DNA of 64,000 nt from Melitaea cinxia (GCF_905220565.1 NC_059399.1:10406501-10470500), one strand, 5' to 3'; positions 10,320-22,479 are shown, counted from the first letter of the stretch. Numbers and translations are program-made. The notes: generated from the sequence alone by a model not told the origin.

Positions 10320-10720
10320 GGAAAACAGCTACCAAATTTGATAGCTTACATACCGATACCGTGTGGTGCCGGCCGAGTAGAATAGCACCACCCCCTTTCT
10401 TTCCGTGGGGGTCGTAAAAGACGACCGAAGGATAAATCTGGTCCAAAATCATCAGGGTCCTGGAGAAGGAAAACTTAGTTTGAAACCCGAAATGGGGTCT
10501 CCGTCAAGCATTCATGGCATAGCTCTAAAATGCGAAAGACTCCTGCAGCCAAACTGGCTCCACACGTATCGACACTTTGTTCCAGTGGGCCTTGCCAGTG
10601 AGGTCGAGAGGGTGGCGGAGAGCTTAGGCAACTCTGAGTTTTCCTGAAGAGTGACCTAGGTAACACATTGTCTGTCTGACACTGTCTAAATCGTCTGCAA
10701 TAGACGGACTATGGGCAATG
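10320..10720 (+). repeat. Lepidopteran interspersed repeat, 3' part
   Basis: Contains GCCGGCCGAGTAGAATAGC, a CGTGGGGGTCGTAAAAGACGACC block like the GTGTCGTAAGAGG blocks at 43190 and 58400, and the terminus CTGACACTGTCTAAATCGTC that also ends the copy at 58125-58530. No open frame of note. It is probably the 3' region of a non-LTR retroelement. Confidence 0.5.
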
Positions 10721-10729
10721 AGACATACA

Positions 10730-10885
10730 GATAGCAGCGCCACCTCCCGAGTCCAATTGAGATAAAACTACCTGTCTCCCAAATTAGACCAAATTACAGA
10801 TGCTTACAAAATTTGATAAAATTTGGGTAAGTAGTTTCGAAGCTACATACCTATAGTAGCTCCACCTACCGGGTTCGATTGAGAT

Positions 10886-10940
<55 letters not shown>

Positions 10941-11520
10941 TTCCATCATACATCTAACATTACAGGATATTATCCTAATGCGTTAGTGTCGTTGTCGGTT
11001 TAAATACATGTCATATGAAGATACAAATATAAAAATTGACATCACATTCAATTCCATTATTTCATTTAACAAAATAAAACTAAGTTATTATTAAAAATTC
11101 ACAATACATAGTCAAATTACATAATCTATATTAATGAAAACTATAATAATTTCGTCAATTTAATTATTTTTCATTAAAAATAAAATAAATTAAAACCAAT
11201 AAATAAATTTAAGCCTAGTCAGTAAAAATAAAATCCAATTAAATACATGATAAAAATGCAATTAATACAATAAAATAAAATATCAATATATAGAGATAAA
11301 AACTACCCTATCTTCCAAGGTGGACCAAATTACAGATGCTTACAAAACTTGATAAAAATTGGTTCAGTAGTTTCGGAGTTACATACTAATAGTAGCGCCA
11401 CCTACCGGGTCCGATTGAGATAAAAACTACTCTATCTCCCATGTCAGACCAAATTACAGATGCTTACAAAATTTGATAAAAATTGGTTTAGTAGTTTCGG
11501 AGTTACATACATTTAAAATT
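10730..11520 (+). repeat. Two or three 110-bp related units split by a minus-strand LINE tail
   Basis: Units beginning near 10735, 11296 and 11395 share CCACCTACCGGGTCCGATTG, ACCAAATTACAGATGC and TAGTTTCGGAGTTACATAC. Between them, 10885-11298 begins with (TTTA)n and is AT-rich. This fits the tail of a retroelement inserted in minus orientation, with a short GAGAT-like duplication at both edges. Confidence 0.6.
10887..10941. repeat. (TTTA)n microsatellite
   Basis: About 13 tandem TTTA units; likely the reverse complement of a (TAAA)n LINE tail belonging to the adjacent insertion. Confidence 0.9.
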
Positions 11521-11912
11521 TTCATTGTTAACCCCCCACAGTCCTTATTGGGGATGATTTATCATAAAATCCGCTTATTGATCATTTCAACATCATATAT
11601 AGGAGATTCCTATCCTATTTGGAGTCGATAGGATCTATAGTTTAAAAAACGGGAATTTTCCATTATTAACGCCACCGAAACCCCACTCTTGTCAGTGGAA
11701 TTTCTTAAAATCCGTTCTTAGCTGACCTCTACTCGGAAAAAGGAATATTCCTAACAAATTTCAAGTTTCTATTAAGTCTCTTTCATTCGTTTTTTAAAAT
11801 AAATTATGCATTAGAAAATTTTAGGCATTTTCCCTATTATAGAAGCGTTAAACAACACAACGATTTACGGATACGGAACAGTAGCAGTAAACGTGTACAA
11901 TCACGTGCTTTA
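11521..11912. repeat. Diverged Helitron-like array sequence
   Basis: Words such as AAAATCCGTTCTTAGCTGACCTCTACTCGG are reverse-complement relatives of the unit found in the adjacent 282-bp array. Otherwise unremarkable AT-rich DNA. Confidence 0.4.
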
Positions 11913-14493
11913 TCTATAATATATATAAACGCGAAAGGTCATTCATCACGAAATCTCCGAAACTATAACACCTAGAAACTTGAAATTTGGCAGGTAGATT
12001 CCTTATAGAGCGTAGGCATCCGCTAAGAACGGATTTTACGAAACTCGACCGCTAAGGGGGTAAAACGGGGGTTGCAAGTTTGTATGAAAGTCCTATGTTT
12101 TTGAAGTTGAGACTTGAAATTTAAAATGTATGCTCTATAGATGGTGAAAAGGTGTCCAAATAATGTATCTTTAGAAATAAACTCCCTTTTGGGGTTAAAA
12201 CGGGGGATGGTAGGTTGACTCACTCATCACGAAATCTCCGAAACTATAATGCTTACAAACTTGAAATTTAGCAGGTAGGCTCCTTATAAGGAGTAATCTA
12301 TTGCTAAGAATGGATTTGACGAAACTCGACCCCTAAGGGGGTAAAACGGGGGTTGGAAGTTTGTATGAAAGTCCCATGTTTTTGAAGTAAGAGACTTGAA
12401 ATTTAAAATGTATGCTCTATAGATGGTAACAAGGTGCCCAAATAATGTTTCTTAGAAATCAACTCCCTTTTGGGGTTAAAACGGGGGATGTTACGTTGAC
12501 CCACTCATCACGAAATCTCCGAAACTATAACAGCTACAAATTTGAAATTTGGCAGGTAGGTTCCATATAAAGCGTAGTCATATGCTAAGAACTGATTTAA
12601 CGTAACTCGACCCTTCAAGGGGTAAAACGGGGGTTGGAACTTTGTATGAAAGTCCTATGTTTTTGAAGTAAGAGATTTGAAATTTAAAATGTATGTATAG
12701 ATAGTAAAAAGGTATCCAAATAATGTATCTTTACAAATCAACTCCTTTTAGGGGTTAAAACGGGGGATCGTAGGTTGACTCACTGATCACGAAATCTCCG
12801 AAACTATAACACCTACAAACTTGAAATTTAGCAGGTATGCTCCTTATAGGGCGTAAATTACTGTTAAGAATGGATTTTACGAAACTCGACCCCTAAGAGG
12901 GTAAATTGGGGTTGGAAGTTTCTATAAAAGTCCTATGTCTATGAAGTTATGAAGTAAGAGACTTGAAATTTAAAATTTATGCTCTATATATGGTGAGAAG
13001 GTGTCAAAATAATGTATCTTTAGAAATCAACTCCTTTTTGGGGTTAAAACGGGGGATGGTAGGTTGACTCACTCATCACGAAATATCCGAAACTATAACA
13101 GCTACAAACTTGAAATTTGGTAAGTAGGTTCTTTATAGGGTGTAAACATCCGCTAAGAACGATTTTTACGAAATTCGACCCCTAAGGGAATAAAACGGGG
13201 GTTGGAAGTTTGTATAAAAGACCTATGTTTTTGAAGTAAGAGACTTGAAATTTAAAATGTATGCTCTATAGATGGTGAGAAGGTGTCCAAATAATGAAAC
13301 TTTAGAAATCAACTCCCTTTTGGGGTTAAAACGGGGGATGGTAGGTTGAGTCACTCATCACGAAATCTCCGAAACTATAACAGCTATTAACTTGAAATTT
13401 AGCAAATATGTTCCTTATAGGGCGTAAACATCCACTGAGAACGGATTTTACGAAACTCGACCCCTAAGGGAATAAAACGGGGGTTGGAAGTTTGTATGAA
13501 AGTCCTATGTTTTTGAAGTAAGAAACTTGAAGTTTAAAATGTGTGCTCTATAGATGGTAAGGAGGTGTCCAAATAATGTACCTTTAGAAACCGACTCCCT
13601 TTTGGGGTTAAAACGGAGGATCGTAGGTTGATTCATTCGTCACGAAATCTGTGAAACTATAACAGATACAAACTTGACATTTGGCAGGTAGGTTCCTTAT
13701 AGGTCGTAGACATCCGCTAAGAACGAATTTTACGAAACTCGACCCCTAAGGGGTTGAACAGGGATTGAAAGTTTGTATGAAAGTCCTATGTTTTTGAAGT
13801 AAGAGACTTGAAATTTAAAATGTGTGCTCTATAAATGGTGAGGAGGTGTCCAAATAATGCATTGTAATCTATATATATAAAAGAGAAAGGTCACTGACTC
13901 ACTCATCACGAGAACTCAAAAACCGCTGGACGGTCCATCCATCCAGGATGTACAAAGATGAAATTTGGCAGGGAGGTAGATTATAGTTAGTCGACGTCCG
14001 CTAAGAATGGACTGCGATATTCCACCGCTAAGGTGGTTTAATTGGGGTTGATAGTTTGTATGAAACATATACAGCAGCTATAAGTTCGCCTGATAGGTTA
14101 TTTATACTGCAGCCTGAAAATAAAACTAAAAATGTGGTGTATAGAGAGGTATTATAAAATAACTATTAAATTATACTAAATTGTGTCTTTTAAAAAGTTA
14201 CTCAGTCTGATAAGCATTTCAAGTGACAGAAATAAAAAAATAATTTGCGTTAAGCATCTTAATAGTAATAGATATCTTCATAACCACGCGGACGTAGTCG
14301 CGGGCAACAGTTAATGTATTATAAAACAAAATTCCCAAAAGCATTTGTGATCTTTCACCAATGGAGAGAGGGCTTCAAGAGAAAGCTTTACGGAACGGCT
14401 AAGCCGATTTTGATGAGAGTTTACTGGAAGTTTTCCGGGAAAACTTTGTGACACACTAAAATTCAACGCGGGCGAAGCCGCGGGCACAGCTAG
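11913..14493 (+). mobile_element. Helitron-like element containing a 282-bp tandem array and a nested relative
   Basis: The 5' end TCTATAATATATATAAACGC follows an A at 11912. The 3' end shows a GC hairpin (ACGCGGGCGAAGCCGCGGG) and GCACAGCTAG, followed by T at 14494: the A/T insertion and TC...CTAG pattern of Helitrons. A second 5' end of the same type (TCTATATATATAAAAGAG) begins at 13868, and a weaker 3'-like block (GCGGACGTAGTCGCGGG) ends near 14314, suggesting nesting. No Rep/helicase frame, so non-autonomous. Confidence 0.6.
11935..13866 (+). repeat. Tandem array, about 7 copies of a 282-bp unit
   Basis: Starts marked by CATCACGAAATCTCCGAAAC recur near 11944, 12224, 12507, 12784, 13074, 13356 and 13637, giving periods of 276-289. 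Each unit holds TTGAAATTTGGCAGGTAGG, CGACCCCTAAGGGGGTAAAA, AGTCCTATGTTTTTGAAGT and CTCCCTTTTGGGGTTAAAAC in that order. Units differ by scattered substitutions, and one has a small internal duplication (12940-12955). No coding frame passes through. Confidence 0.9.
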
Positions 14494-15399
14494 TCTATAA
14501 ATATACATAAAAATAAAACATATGTTATTAACCTGTATATCTGATTCATAAGTAGAAATAATAAACATGCTCATAAAAGAAAATTAACAAAGACTGTACA
14601 AATCGCATTTTGCTCACTAAGAAGTAGGTACTTAATATCTGCCAAATAAACAGACTGCTTATGGGAGGAGCACAGCCTTAAATATTAATTAACATTTTCA
14701 TTGTTTCACAAACAATCACAAAGTTTCAATCCCAATAACGACATTTTAGCAATGTGAAGCCTCTGCATTTACATAACTTAACTAGGTAAATAATAACCAA
14801 CGAATACCGCAACATCATTCCATCTTTATAAATTTGACTCAAAGTAAATAAATTTATTTTCTTATTAATTTGTTAGAAATCAAAATGCTGCATTGTATAC
14901 AAATAGAAATAAATTGGTAACGTTAAAAAAAAAAAAAAAAGTGTACTACAACTAAAATTTAAAGTATGTTATTCATTTTCGTTTAAGAAAACCCGTATTA
15001 TGTTGAAAACTCAGATGCGATATATAGCTACGTTGATTACAAGTGTCAACAAATACATTTTCAATAAAATTCATATGTTGTACTCACAAATAGTTACTTA
15101 ATTTTCAATTTTTCAAGGAATTTTCATTATAAAAAAGTTTTGCTAGGCACGCCATTTTAAACCTCATTTTTAAAGACAAAATCCATTATGATGATTCTAG
15201 TCATTCACATTAGGTATAAAAAACAATAATTGAATCGATTTAAATATTAAATAATCATTTTAATATAATTTACTACTGTAACTTACTTTAGTCAGAAATA
15301 CATACACATTACAGTATCGCATTAAATTTCTATACAAATAAATAAAAATCCGCAACATAAATCTGATAGTATTATAGTTTTTTATTAATAATAATAATC
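14494..15399. other. AT-rich intronic DNA, nothing recognised
   Basis: Contains an A-run at 14926-14940. No element ends or coding frame seen. Confidence 0.5.
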
Positions 15400-16110
15400 A
15401 AAAGGCTTTCGACTCGGTACCTCATTCATGGCTCCTGAGGGTACAAGATTGACAAGGCAGTTCGAGACTTCCTTGGAGTGTGCATGGGGCTATGGAGCAC
15501 GATCCTCTGTCTTCAGGGCGAGCGACTGACGGGTGCGAATGACCCAATTAGAATACGGAGGGGTATTTTCCAGAGTGATTGCTTGAGGCCACTATAGTTC
15601 TGCTTGTCCTTGAAACCTCTAAGCACCCTGCTGGAGCGTTCGGGGACAGGCTTTCAGTTTCGCAGAGGAGGTACTAAAGTCTTCCACCTTCTCTATATGG
15701 ATGACCTCAAATTGCTGGCACCTAACGCTGCACGCCTGCAGGAACTGCTGAAAATCACTACGGAGTTCAGCAGTTCCATCAGGATGCAGCTTGGAGTGGA
15801 TAAGTGTGCGGTTGTGTATGTGGACAGGGGTCAGGCGCCTTAATCGTCGCAGCTTAGTCTCGAATTAACATCATTCAAGACCCTTTCCGAAGCTGAATCT
15901 TAGCGGTATCTGGGTATGTCACAATGCATAGGGGTGAAGGAAGTGGATATGAAACAGGCAGTTTGCGAAATCCTTTTTAGACGGCTGACAAAATTCTTTG
16001 GAGCTATTTGTCTGCAGCCAACAAGGTCCGAGCCTATAACGCCTGAGTCATGCCCACTCTCTTGTACATCTTTGGCATACTCAGATGGACTTAGACCGAA
16101 TTTGAATTCA
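15400..16110 (+). pseudogene. Non-LTR reverse transcriptase relic (R2/R4-like)
   Basis: A decayed polymerase in several frames. KAFDSVPHSWLL appears at 15402-15437. After broken frames comes GIFQSDCLRPL, then a 79-codon open stretch (15604-15843) with the catalytic YMDD in HLLYMDDLKLLAPN, then KYLGM-like and VMPTLLY-like segments in different frames to about 16110. The YMDDLKL style resembles R2/R4 (Dong-type) elements; by eye only. Endonuclease and 5' parts are absent. Confidence 0.75.
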
Positions 16111-16286
16111 ACACGCAATGGACGTTTAAAATTCATAATGCCGTTTGATCCGTTAAAAATTTTACCCCTCATGCGCCTAAAGAAGTTTCACTTCAAAAAG
16201 AGTAAAGAACTTTTGAACATTGTTACCACTACAGCTACTTAATAAAATATACATTACTTTTCTTTAAACCTCAATCACCAATGAGT

Positions 16287-16750
16287 TTATCTAAAGCTCG
16301 CTAACTTTTTGAAAAGTTTAGGGTAGTTCGAGAAAACATCAATTACATTACTATTAGTAAATTTTAAATTGTTAGTCGTATTATAAATCCTTACAGATCG
16401 GTGAAGCGGAGTAAACTGGCCTAAATTAGACTTAGCACATCTACTTTTAAAAAGAAGATTTTTATGTCGTTGAGGTAATTTAGGGATAGCAAAATTTAAT
16501 GTAGATAATATGTTAGGAGTATATAGAATCATTCCATTCTAACATCCATTGACGAGTTTGTACACAAACATGATTTCCTGCAGCTCCCTACGATGTCGAA
16601 GTGTTTTAATGTTAAAGTGAACTAGGCAATCGATATAATTAGGAAGATTTCTAGCCCTGTTACAACTGTAGGACACATGCCATAAAACTCGTTTCTGTAC
16701 GTTCTCTAAACGATTAATATATATACCGTAATGTGATTTCCACACAACAC
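16287..16750 (-). pseudogene. LINE ORF2 C-terminal relic (Jockey/CR1-like)
   Basis: Two consecutive minus-strand frames (16745-16539, then 16532-16287) read like the end of a Jockey-type ORF2: YINRLENVQKR, LPNYIDCLVHFNI, TLRHRRELQEIMFVYKL, then SNLGQFTPLHRSVRIYN and a terminal FSNYPKLFKKL followed by a stop. The frame break between them lies near 16535. The polymerase core is missing. Confidence 0.75.
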
Positions 16751-16837
16751 TCCATTATTAACTTCAGCATGATAGGTACAATATGGATGATAGCGACGAG
16801 CGAAAGGAGGAATGAATGATATTGATTAATTTTTTTT

Positions 16838-16878
16838 AACCGACTTCAAAAAAAGGAGGAGGTTACTCAATGCGACCG

Positions 16879-16906
<28 letters not shown>
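16838..16906 (+). repeat. CCGACTTC element, 5' end fragment ending in (TA)n
   Basis: TTTTAACCGACTTCAAAAAAAGGAGG and TTACTCAATGCGACCGTA match the start of the copies at 54211 and 63093. The rest is replaced by a TA dinucleotide run (16879-16906). Confidence 0.7.
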
Positions 16907-16910
<4 letters not shown>

Positions 16911-17100
16911 CACAGTCCTTACACCTCGAACTGCGGCCTCAGCGCCCCGATGCACTTTCGCGCCCTCTTCTGCTGGTTTTGGTCCACGGGGTTCCGAAAA
17001 CCCTTAAGATGCGAGTGGCGTTCCCCTATCCGCCAGCCGGGAGACGCGTATTTTCATCAAAAATATGTTCTTTGATTCTTGAAATACAAAACATAAATAG
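16907..17100. other. GC-rich block of unknown origin
   Basis: Markedly GC-richer than its surroundings (16907-17050), including GCGCCCCGATGCACTTTCGC. No clear protein reading and no second copy in the window; it may be a LINE fragment. Confidence 0.35.
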
Positions 17101-17104
17101 ATCA

Positions 17105-17425
17105 CGATTGAGCCTGTAATATCCTACTGCTGGGCATAGGCCTTTTTTTCCATGTAGAAGTAGGATATGAGCTTCATCCACCACGCTGCAGGTTGGCGGA
17201 AATATTCCCTACTATGATTAATGATCGATATCAAGTGTATATTATAACAACCAGAACCGATAGCTTAACGCGCTTTCCGAGACATGATGGGGACAGATAT
17301 GCAAACCGGGAAGAAATATTTATACAATTACAAATATTTATTGCGAACAAGAATTGACCCACAAACCGATGGTTTTTAAGAGCGTACATGGCGCACGCAC
17401 CACTACACCAGAGTGGTTGTTAGAT
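17105..17425 (-). mobile_element. Metulj-like SINE with alternative head, minus strand
   Basis: Minus-strand copy: the 3' end (CCTGTAATATCCTACTGCTGGGCATAGG) is at left, then CACCACGCTGCAGGTTGGCGG and CCCTACTATGATTAATGATCG, with a diverged head near 17345-17420. It lacks the GGTCTCCCC block. The head resembles that of the copies at 40167 and 55035 rather than 56343. Confidence 0.65.
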
Positions 17426-19744
17426 ATTGAATAATAACGATTGTTAGATAAATGGATTTAGTAAAAAAATCATAAAGTTTCATAGATTTTTTCGCACAAT
17501 ATACATATGTAGTTGTACTATATATAATGTGATCAAAATGTGACATCGTTGCTTCAGGTACTTATTTGACATTATCCAAGCCCAGCATCCATACTTTAGT
17601 ATTAAGGATTTTATGGAGGGAAATATTGAAAGGGATAAAATGTCTTTGACTTTAATAACCAACAATAAGATTGCGTATAAAATTGCGTAATCCAAACTAA
17701 GCCTTACTAAAATTTCCGCTTTACAAGGCATGACTAAAGTAACGAATGAGCGCTCCCTATTCAAAATAATGGAATGAAGCGAAATATTCTCGCAATTGGG
17801 CGAAAGGATCTCATTTTGCCGGCAGTGACAAGCGAGACAGACATCTGAATAATGAAATAAAAATATATTGCGTTGTTTATGTTGAATCACTGAAATTAAG
17901 TTAAGCTTAGTTTTGTTAACACTTTATAATTAACAAACATTTAATTACAATTGAGATAGTGATTTGAATTTAATACAAGTGATATATTGAAGTATGTAGG
18001 TCACAAAATATTTGTTATGGTTTTTAAATACGTTTTATAGATTAACGATAAATCACAATTTTGTTTCATTTATGTTCACAGTTGATGGGTAAAACTATAG
18101 AATGTGTAAATTTTACGAACAAAAAAAAAACGAAATGTTACGTAAAATATAAATATATTTTGTAAAAAAAATGTACATTATAGTCGTGTGTTGTGTGTGA
18201 AGTATATGTCACTGATATTTTGTCAAAATTGTACGAGTATATTTGTGTCGCTAAATCATTAATCAAGTTGGTTTTATGATGATTAATACGAATTTGAGTA
18301 AGAAACGTTAACTCCATATCAAAAATACAATCAAATTACATTTAAAACCCAAACGTCTTTTACTAAATTAATTAATATATAAGTAACATAATTTTAATTA
18401 ATTTTGTAATTTAACATTTGAGTAAGGTTGTATATAAATGCATTTCAGCTTCCTTTTGATTTGAAGGTAAACATATTTGTCGGATCCTGGTAAATTATTC
18501 ACTGAATATATCAAATAACTCTACTCAATCAAGCGTCAAATTTGATTTCTGTTCGTTCTGGTGACGGGCGAAAATATCGCGATTCTACACGCCACTCGTG
18601 TGACCGCTTATCGTTGTATTATTTAAACGAAATTCTCTGAACGTTGCATTTGCTATGTACAAAATATTTTTAGTGAGCGTTAATACTTTTATATTGCATT
18701 TGCGTTACGTCGTTTAGGATTTGTTTTATGGCGGTAATGGTTACTTCGCTCAAGTGATATAAATGCTTAATCGAATAATAATATGTTATCAGGTCAGACA
18801 TTTAAGTTTGGTAATATAGGTAACAACGTCCAAATGAGTTGTATACATATATTGTAATACTACGTTACACGTAGATTGCCGGCCGACTCCAACCGCATAC
18901 TTAATGTAATTGAGATATCAATGCTTGTATGTATTGCATATAAACCACACATACTCGTATTTATACTAACCCATTGCAACGTAATATAATTTGAAAAATT
19001 GTTGCCAGTTATGAAAAAATTAAACCTCATATCGTAACAATTATATATTTCAACTATTACTAGTTTAAGAATTTATAAGTTAGTAAAAAAATAAAACAAT
19101 CTATCTACATATCACCGCAAGGATATTCGAATAGGAAAAAAAATTGAAGTAAACTGAAAAGAAAATGCAAGATTGAAAATGAATTATTTAGAATGAGAAA
19201 ACGTAAACAATTTTTTTAAATGAGATTTATACTAAGAAAGAGTAGGAACATCCTAGGTTTTAAATAATAATCTTACATAATGCTAATATAAAAATAAAGG
19301 TAATTATTGAAACCAACTCGAGTAAGAAAATTAAAAAAAAAGTAACTTGGTTTAGTATAACATAAAAAGAAAGTTTGATAAATAATTTCTTATTCAGAAA
19401 AAATAGACCAAAACAAAATCTTTTCAATTTTTCTTAACCTGCAATATCTCGAAGCTAGATAACTATCAAGTCAAGTCACGTCAGTGATAAAATTTTTACT
19501 ACCCTTTAAAAGTTATTTTACCGTCTCCATAAGCAGTCTATTTACTTTGCTAAACTACCGAAACGATTTATTGAGATTAATTTCAGAGGTCAATATTACT
19601 TTAAGTGATGTGGACTCGTTTTTCAGAAATGCGATCTTGTTATTTACTAGGTCTTACCGCGTCGTCACCCGTACCTAAGTTGAAATGTCAATAACTTTAA
19701 AGGAGTAGAGAGTAAAAAGAAAACAATAAAGCAACATTTATTCA
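17426..19744. other. AT-rich intronic DNA, no gene or element recognised
   Basis: About 2.3 kb of low-complexity AT-rich sequence without element ends. Several short chance frames occur but none has codon structure or motifs that I can support. Confidence 0.5.
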
Positions 19745-19874
<130 letters not shown>

Positions 19875-19929
19875 TGTTCTTGTCCTTAAACTACCTGAAT
19901 CCAGTCCTGTCAAAAATTCCATTTTTAGC

Positions 19930-20110
19930 GAACGTTTACTAACTATTTAACTATCTACCTGCCAAATTTCAAGCTTGTAGCATAAAAAATTAAGAACTTT
20001 CATACAAACTTGTAAGAATCCTTAAATCTCTTTAATCCAGCCCTATCGAAAAATCCGTTCTTAGTGGACGTCTACTAAGTAAAAGTACCTCCCTACCAAA
20101 GGAGATGGAG
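19930..20110 (-). repeat. Single diverged copy of the 282-bp array unit
   Basis: CTACCTGCCAAATTTCAAGC, AACTTTCATACAAACTTG and AATCCGTTCTTAGTGGACGTC are the reverse complement, in order, of words in the array at 11935-13866. Confidence 0.6.
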
Positions 20111-20513
20111 ACTAGTGGGCCAAAATGTAATAAATAGAGATATGGTTAAAAATTTAGTCATATATTTTTAATTTAAAATATAAAAAAAAAATCAGCTCAA
20201 TTCTAAATTTGGAAGCGAAGAAAAATGAAAAAGATAGTTTTCTTCAAATAAATTGGGTATCGATTCAACTATAATCAATTACAGATTCGAAAAGAAAAGG
20301 TTTGCACTAAATAATTAACTGAAAGTATTGAGACGCACAATTGAAGTTGTAAACAACAAATTGCATTTAAATAAAGCTACATATTAATAGCGAAAATATC
20401 AACCGATAAACGAAAATGATTTCGTATTGATTGAAAATAAATCATATTTTTATTGACAGCTTTGACACCTAACTGACAAGAGAGAGAGTAGAAGAAAGAG
20501 TAGAATAGTAGTA

Positions 20514-20559
20514 CAGAAAATAAGCGGCTAGAGTCAATACTCTAGCCGCTTATTTTCTG
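20514..20559. repeat. Perfect 21-bp inverted repeat, 4-base loop
   Basis: CAGAAAATAAGCGGCTAGAG plus T pairs exactly with its complement across the loop CAAT (20535-20538). No mismatch in 21 bp. It is preceded by a GA-rich tract and sits in otherwise unremarkable intron sequence. The nature is unknown. Confidence 0.9.
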
Positions 20560-21004
20560 CACAGGCCACCGCACCATCTCCTCCCGTGTCTCGTCACTCG
20601 TTTCATGTTATTGTTTTCTGATGCGTTCTGAGTCCTTTCCCGATATTTATTTATGGTTTCAAGTTATTGATATTTGTAATGAGTTTTCAAATATTCTTCA
20701 CTAAATATAATAAACATGAGTGCTTTAAGAATTTAGTGATCGGTTTTTTTATAGACACTCACTTTCACAAAACGAGTAATAACGTTCTCAGATAGCCTAA
20801 ACATAGAGCATATTCAGCGAGGGTTCAATAAGACCAAATACATTAACAATTTGATACCATTTTCATTCTATTATATTTTGGCCCAACAATGTATGGAATC
20901 GTTTCCATCTCCTTTCATCTTTAAGCATCCAGTTGTTTTTGAGATTGAGAGAGAGATGGGAGAGAGTGATGAGCCAATGGTCCAACAATTATATATACAA
21001 TAAA
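20560..21004. other. Intronic DNA, nothing recognised
   Basis: A short non-AT-rich segment (20560-20620) follows the hairpin; beyond it the sequence is AT-rich with no recognised feature. Confidence 0.4.
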
Positions 21005-21150
21005 ACAGTGTGGGACGTCCTCTGACCCGCTGAACAAACGATCCATGTAAGATTGACGGTGTAGGCTGGATGAGGATTGCGGAAAACCGGGATGTCTGGC
21101 GCGAACTTGAGGAGGCCTAGATCCAGCAGTGGACAGCGATATATATTCGA
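21005..21150 (+). pseudogene. RTE-type LINE, extreme 3' end
   Basis: Reads in one frame as a GWMRIAEN-R-VWRELEEA-like C-terminus followed by the non-coding phrase ATCCAGCAGTGGACAGCGATA. It matches the end of the element at 43852-44820 (GGATGAGAATTGCG, CAGCAGTGGCCTGC). Only about 145 bases are present, as expected for extreme 5' truncation. Confidence 0.6.
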
Positions 21151-21479
21151 CTCCTTACTTTATTTCTTCAAATGATGGGTACTGTAGGTGTTAGCCCTTT
21201 TATGTATATAAATAAATGAAAAAGCTAATAAAATCAATTAATAACATAAATCAGACTCAGTAAATCAACTTATACGGATGGCTAAAAATATGTTTCATAT
21301 TCCAAGTGAGAAGATACTCGTATACTATTTTTTGTTATTTTCTAATTATAAAGAAATATATGTGGTTAATAAGATTTATTTTTCGTTAAGATAATTTTGT
21401 TATATCTTATATTTTGTTCAATTGACATCAATGATGAAATTGGAAGTTTTAGTAATGACTACTATTGTAGCTAATCGAT

Positions 21480-22243
21480 GCAAATAAATAAAATTGGAGT
21501 GTCTGTTTGTAATAGCAAAATAAGCGCTTTTTATTAAATTCGTATGAATGTATAGTCGCTACATATATTGGTATATAACATGTTTTAGAACTTTTGTCTG
21601 TCTATCTGTCTGTCTGTTTATTTGTTCCAACTAATCTCTGAAACGGCTGGACCGATTTTGACGTTTTCAGAGAGCTGATGTAATAAGGAGTCACTTAGGC
21701 TACTTTTTAGCCGACTTCAAAAAGGAAGAGGTTACTCAGTTCGACCGAATTCGTAGACAATTTCGAATTTTTTATGTATGTTCAGGGATAACTTCGTCGT
21801 TTGTGAACCGATTTTGATAATTCTTTTTGTTGGAAAGGAGATATCCCTGGTGTAGTACCATGATAAAGAAACCAGGATCTGATGATGGGATCCCAGAGAA
21901 ATCGAGGGAAATTCTCGAAAGTCCGTAATAACTTTTTACTGCGTGTACCGATTTTGATAATTTTTAATTTAATCGAAAGCCGATGTTTATTATGTGGTTA
22001 CATTTAAATTTCATCAAGATCTGATTACAAATTTTGGAGTAATCTTTGATAATGCGTATTTACTGACTATTTTTTCGTCTACTTTTTTATTTATGTAGTA
22101 CTTGTCGATATAATTGAAGTCCATTTTTTTAGTTTGCCTTCAAACACAATTATATTTTAGGAATTTATTTATTTTGTAACTCTGCGAACTGAACAATATT
22201 TTTTTTTAATTCCACACGGACGAAGTCGCGGGCACCGCTAGTA
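21480..22243 (+). mobile_element. Helitron-like element with another element nested inside
   Basis: Left part (AAATAAAATTGGAGTGTCTG through GGAGTCACTTAGGCTACTT) and right part (TTTTAGGAATTTATTTATTTTG through ACGAAGTCGCGGGCACCGCTAGT) together equal the uninterrupted copies at 47085-47412 and 61705-61975. The middle, 21706-22160, is a CCGACTTC element. The 3' GC hairpin plus CTAG-T end is Helitron-like. Confidence 0.7.
21706..22160 (+). mobile_element. CCGACTTC interspersed element (two-monomer form), nested
   Basis: Begins GCCGACTTCAAAAAGGAAGAGG and ends with AATTGAAGTCC ... CAAACACAATTA. It carries the second and third monomers of the full element at 63093, each opened by ACCGATTTTGATAATT, but lacks the first. 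This short form recurs at 54211. Confidence 0.7.
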
Positions 22244-22479
22244 ACTAATAAATTTAATTATGTACAAAAAAGAGGAAACGTGTTTTCTCGACATTCTTTG
22301 TTTAAAATATTGAAGGGTCGATCGACAGCACTTAACCTTTTTTTTGTATGGAAAACTATAAAATCAGGCATTTCAAATTTATATTAGCTTACCTAATCGA
22401 ATATTTGGTTTTGATGTCTATTTATAAAGTATGACATACTTTCAATGAAAAGGGTTATTGATATTGATAATCCATCACG

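Noticed and set aside
10405..10666. Overlapping frames on both strands (80 and 63 codons)
   Set aside because: The segment is a dispersed repeat shared with 58125-58530; neither frame has a motif.
20514..20559. microRNA precursor
   Set aside because: The loop of 4 bases and complete absence of mismatches are unlike animal pre-miRNAs, and no longer basal stem extends the hairpin.
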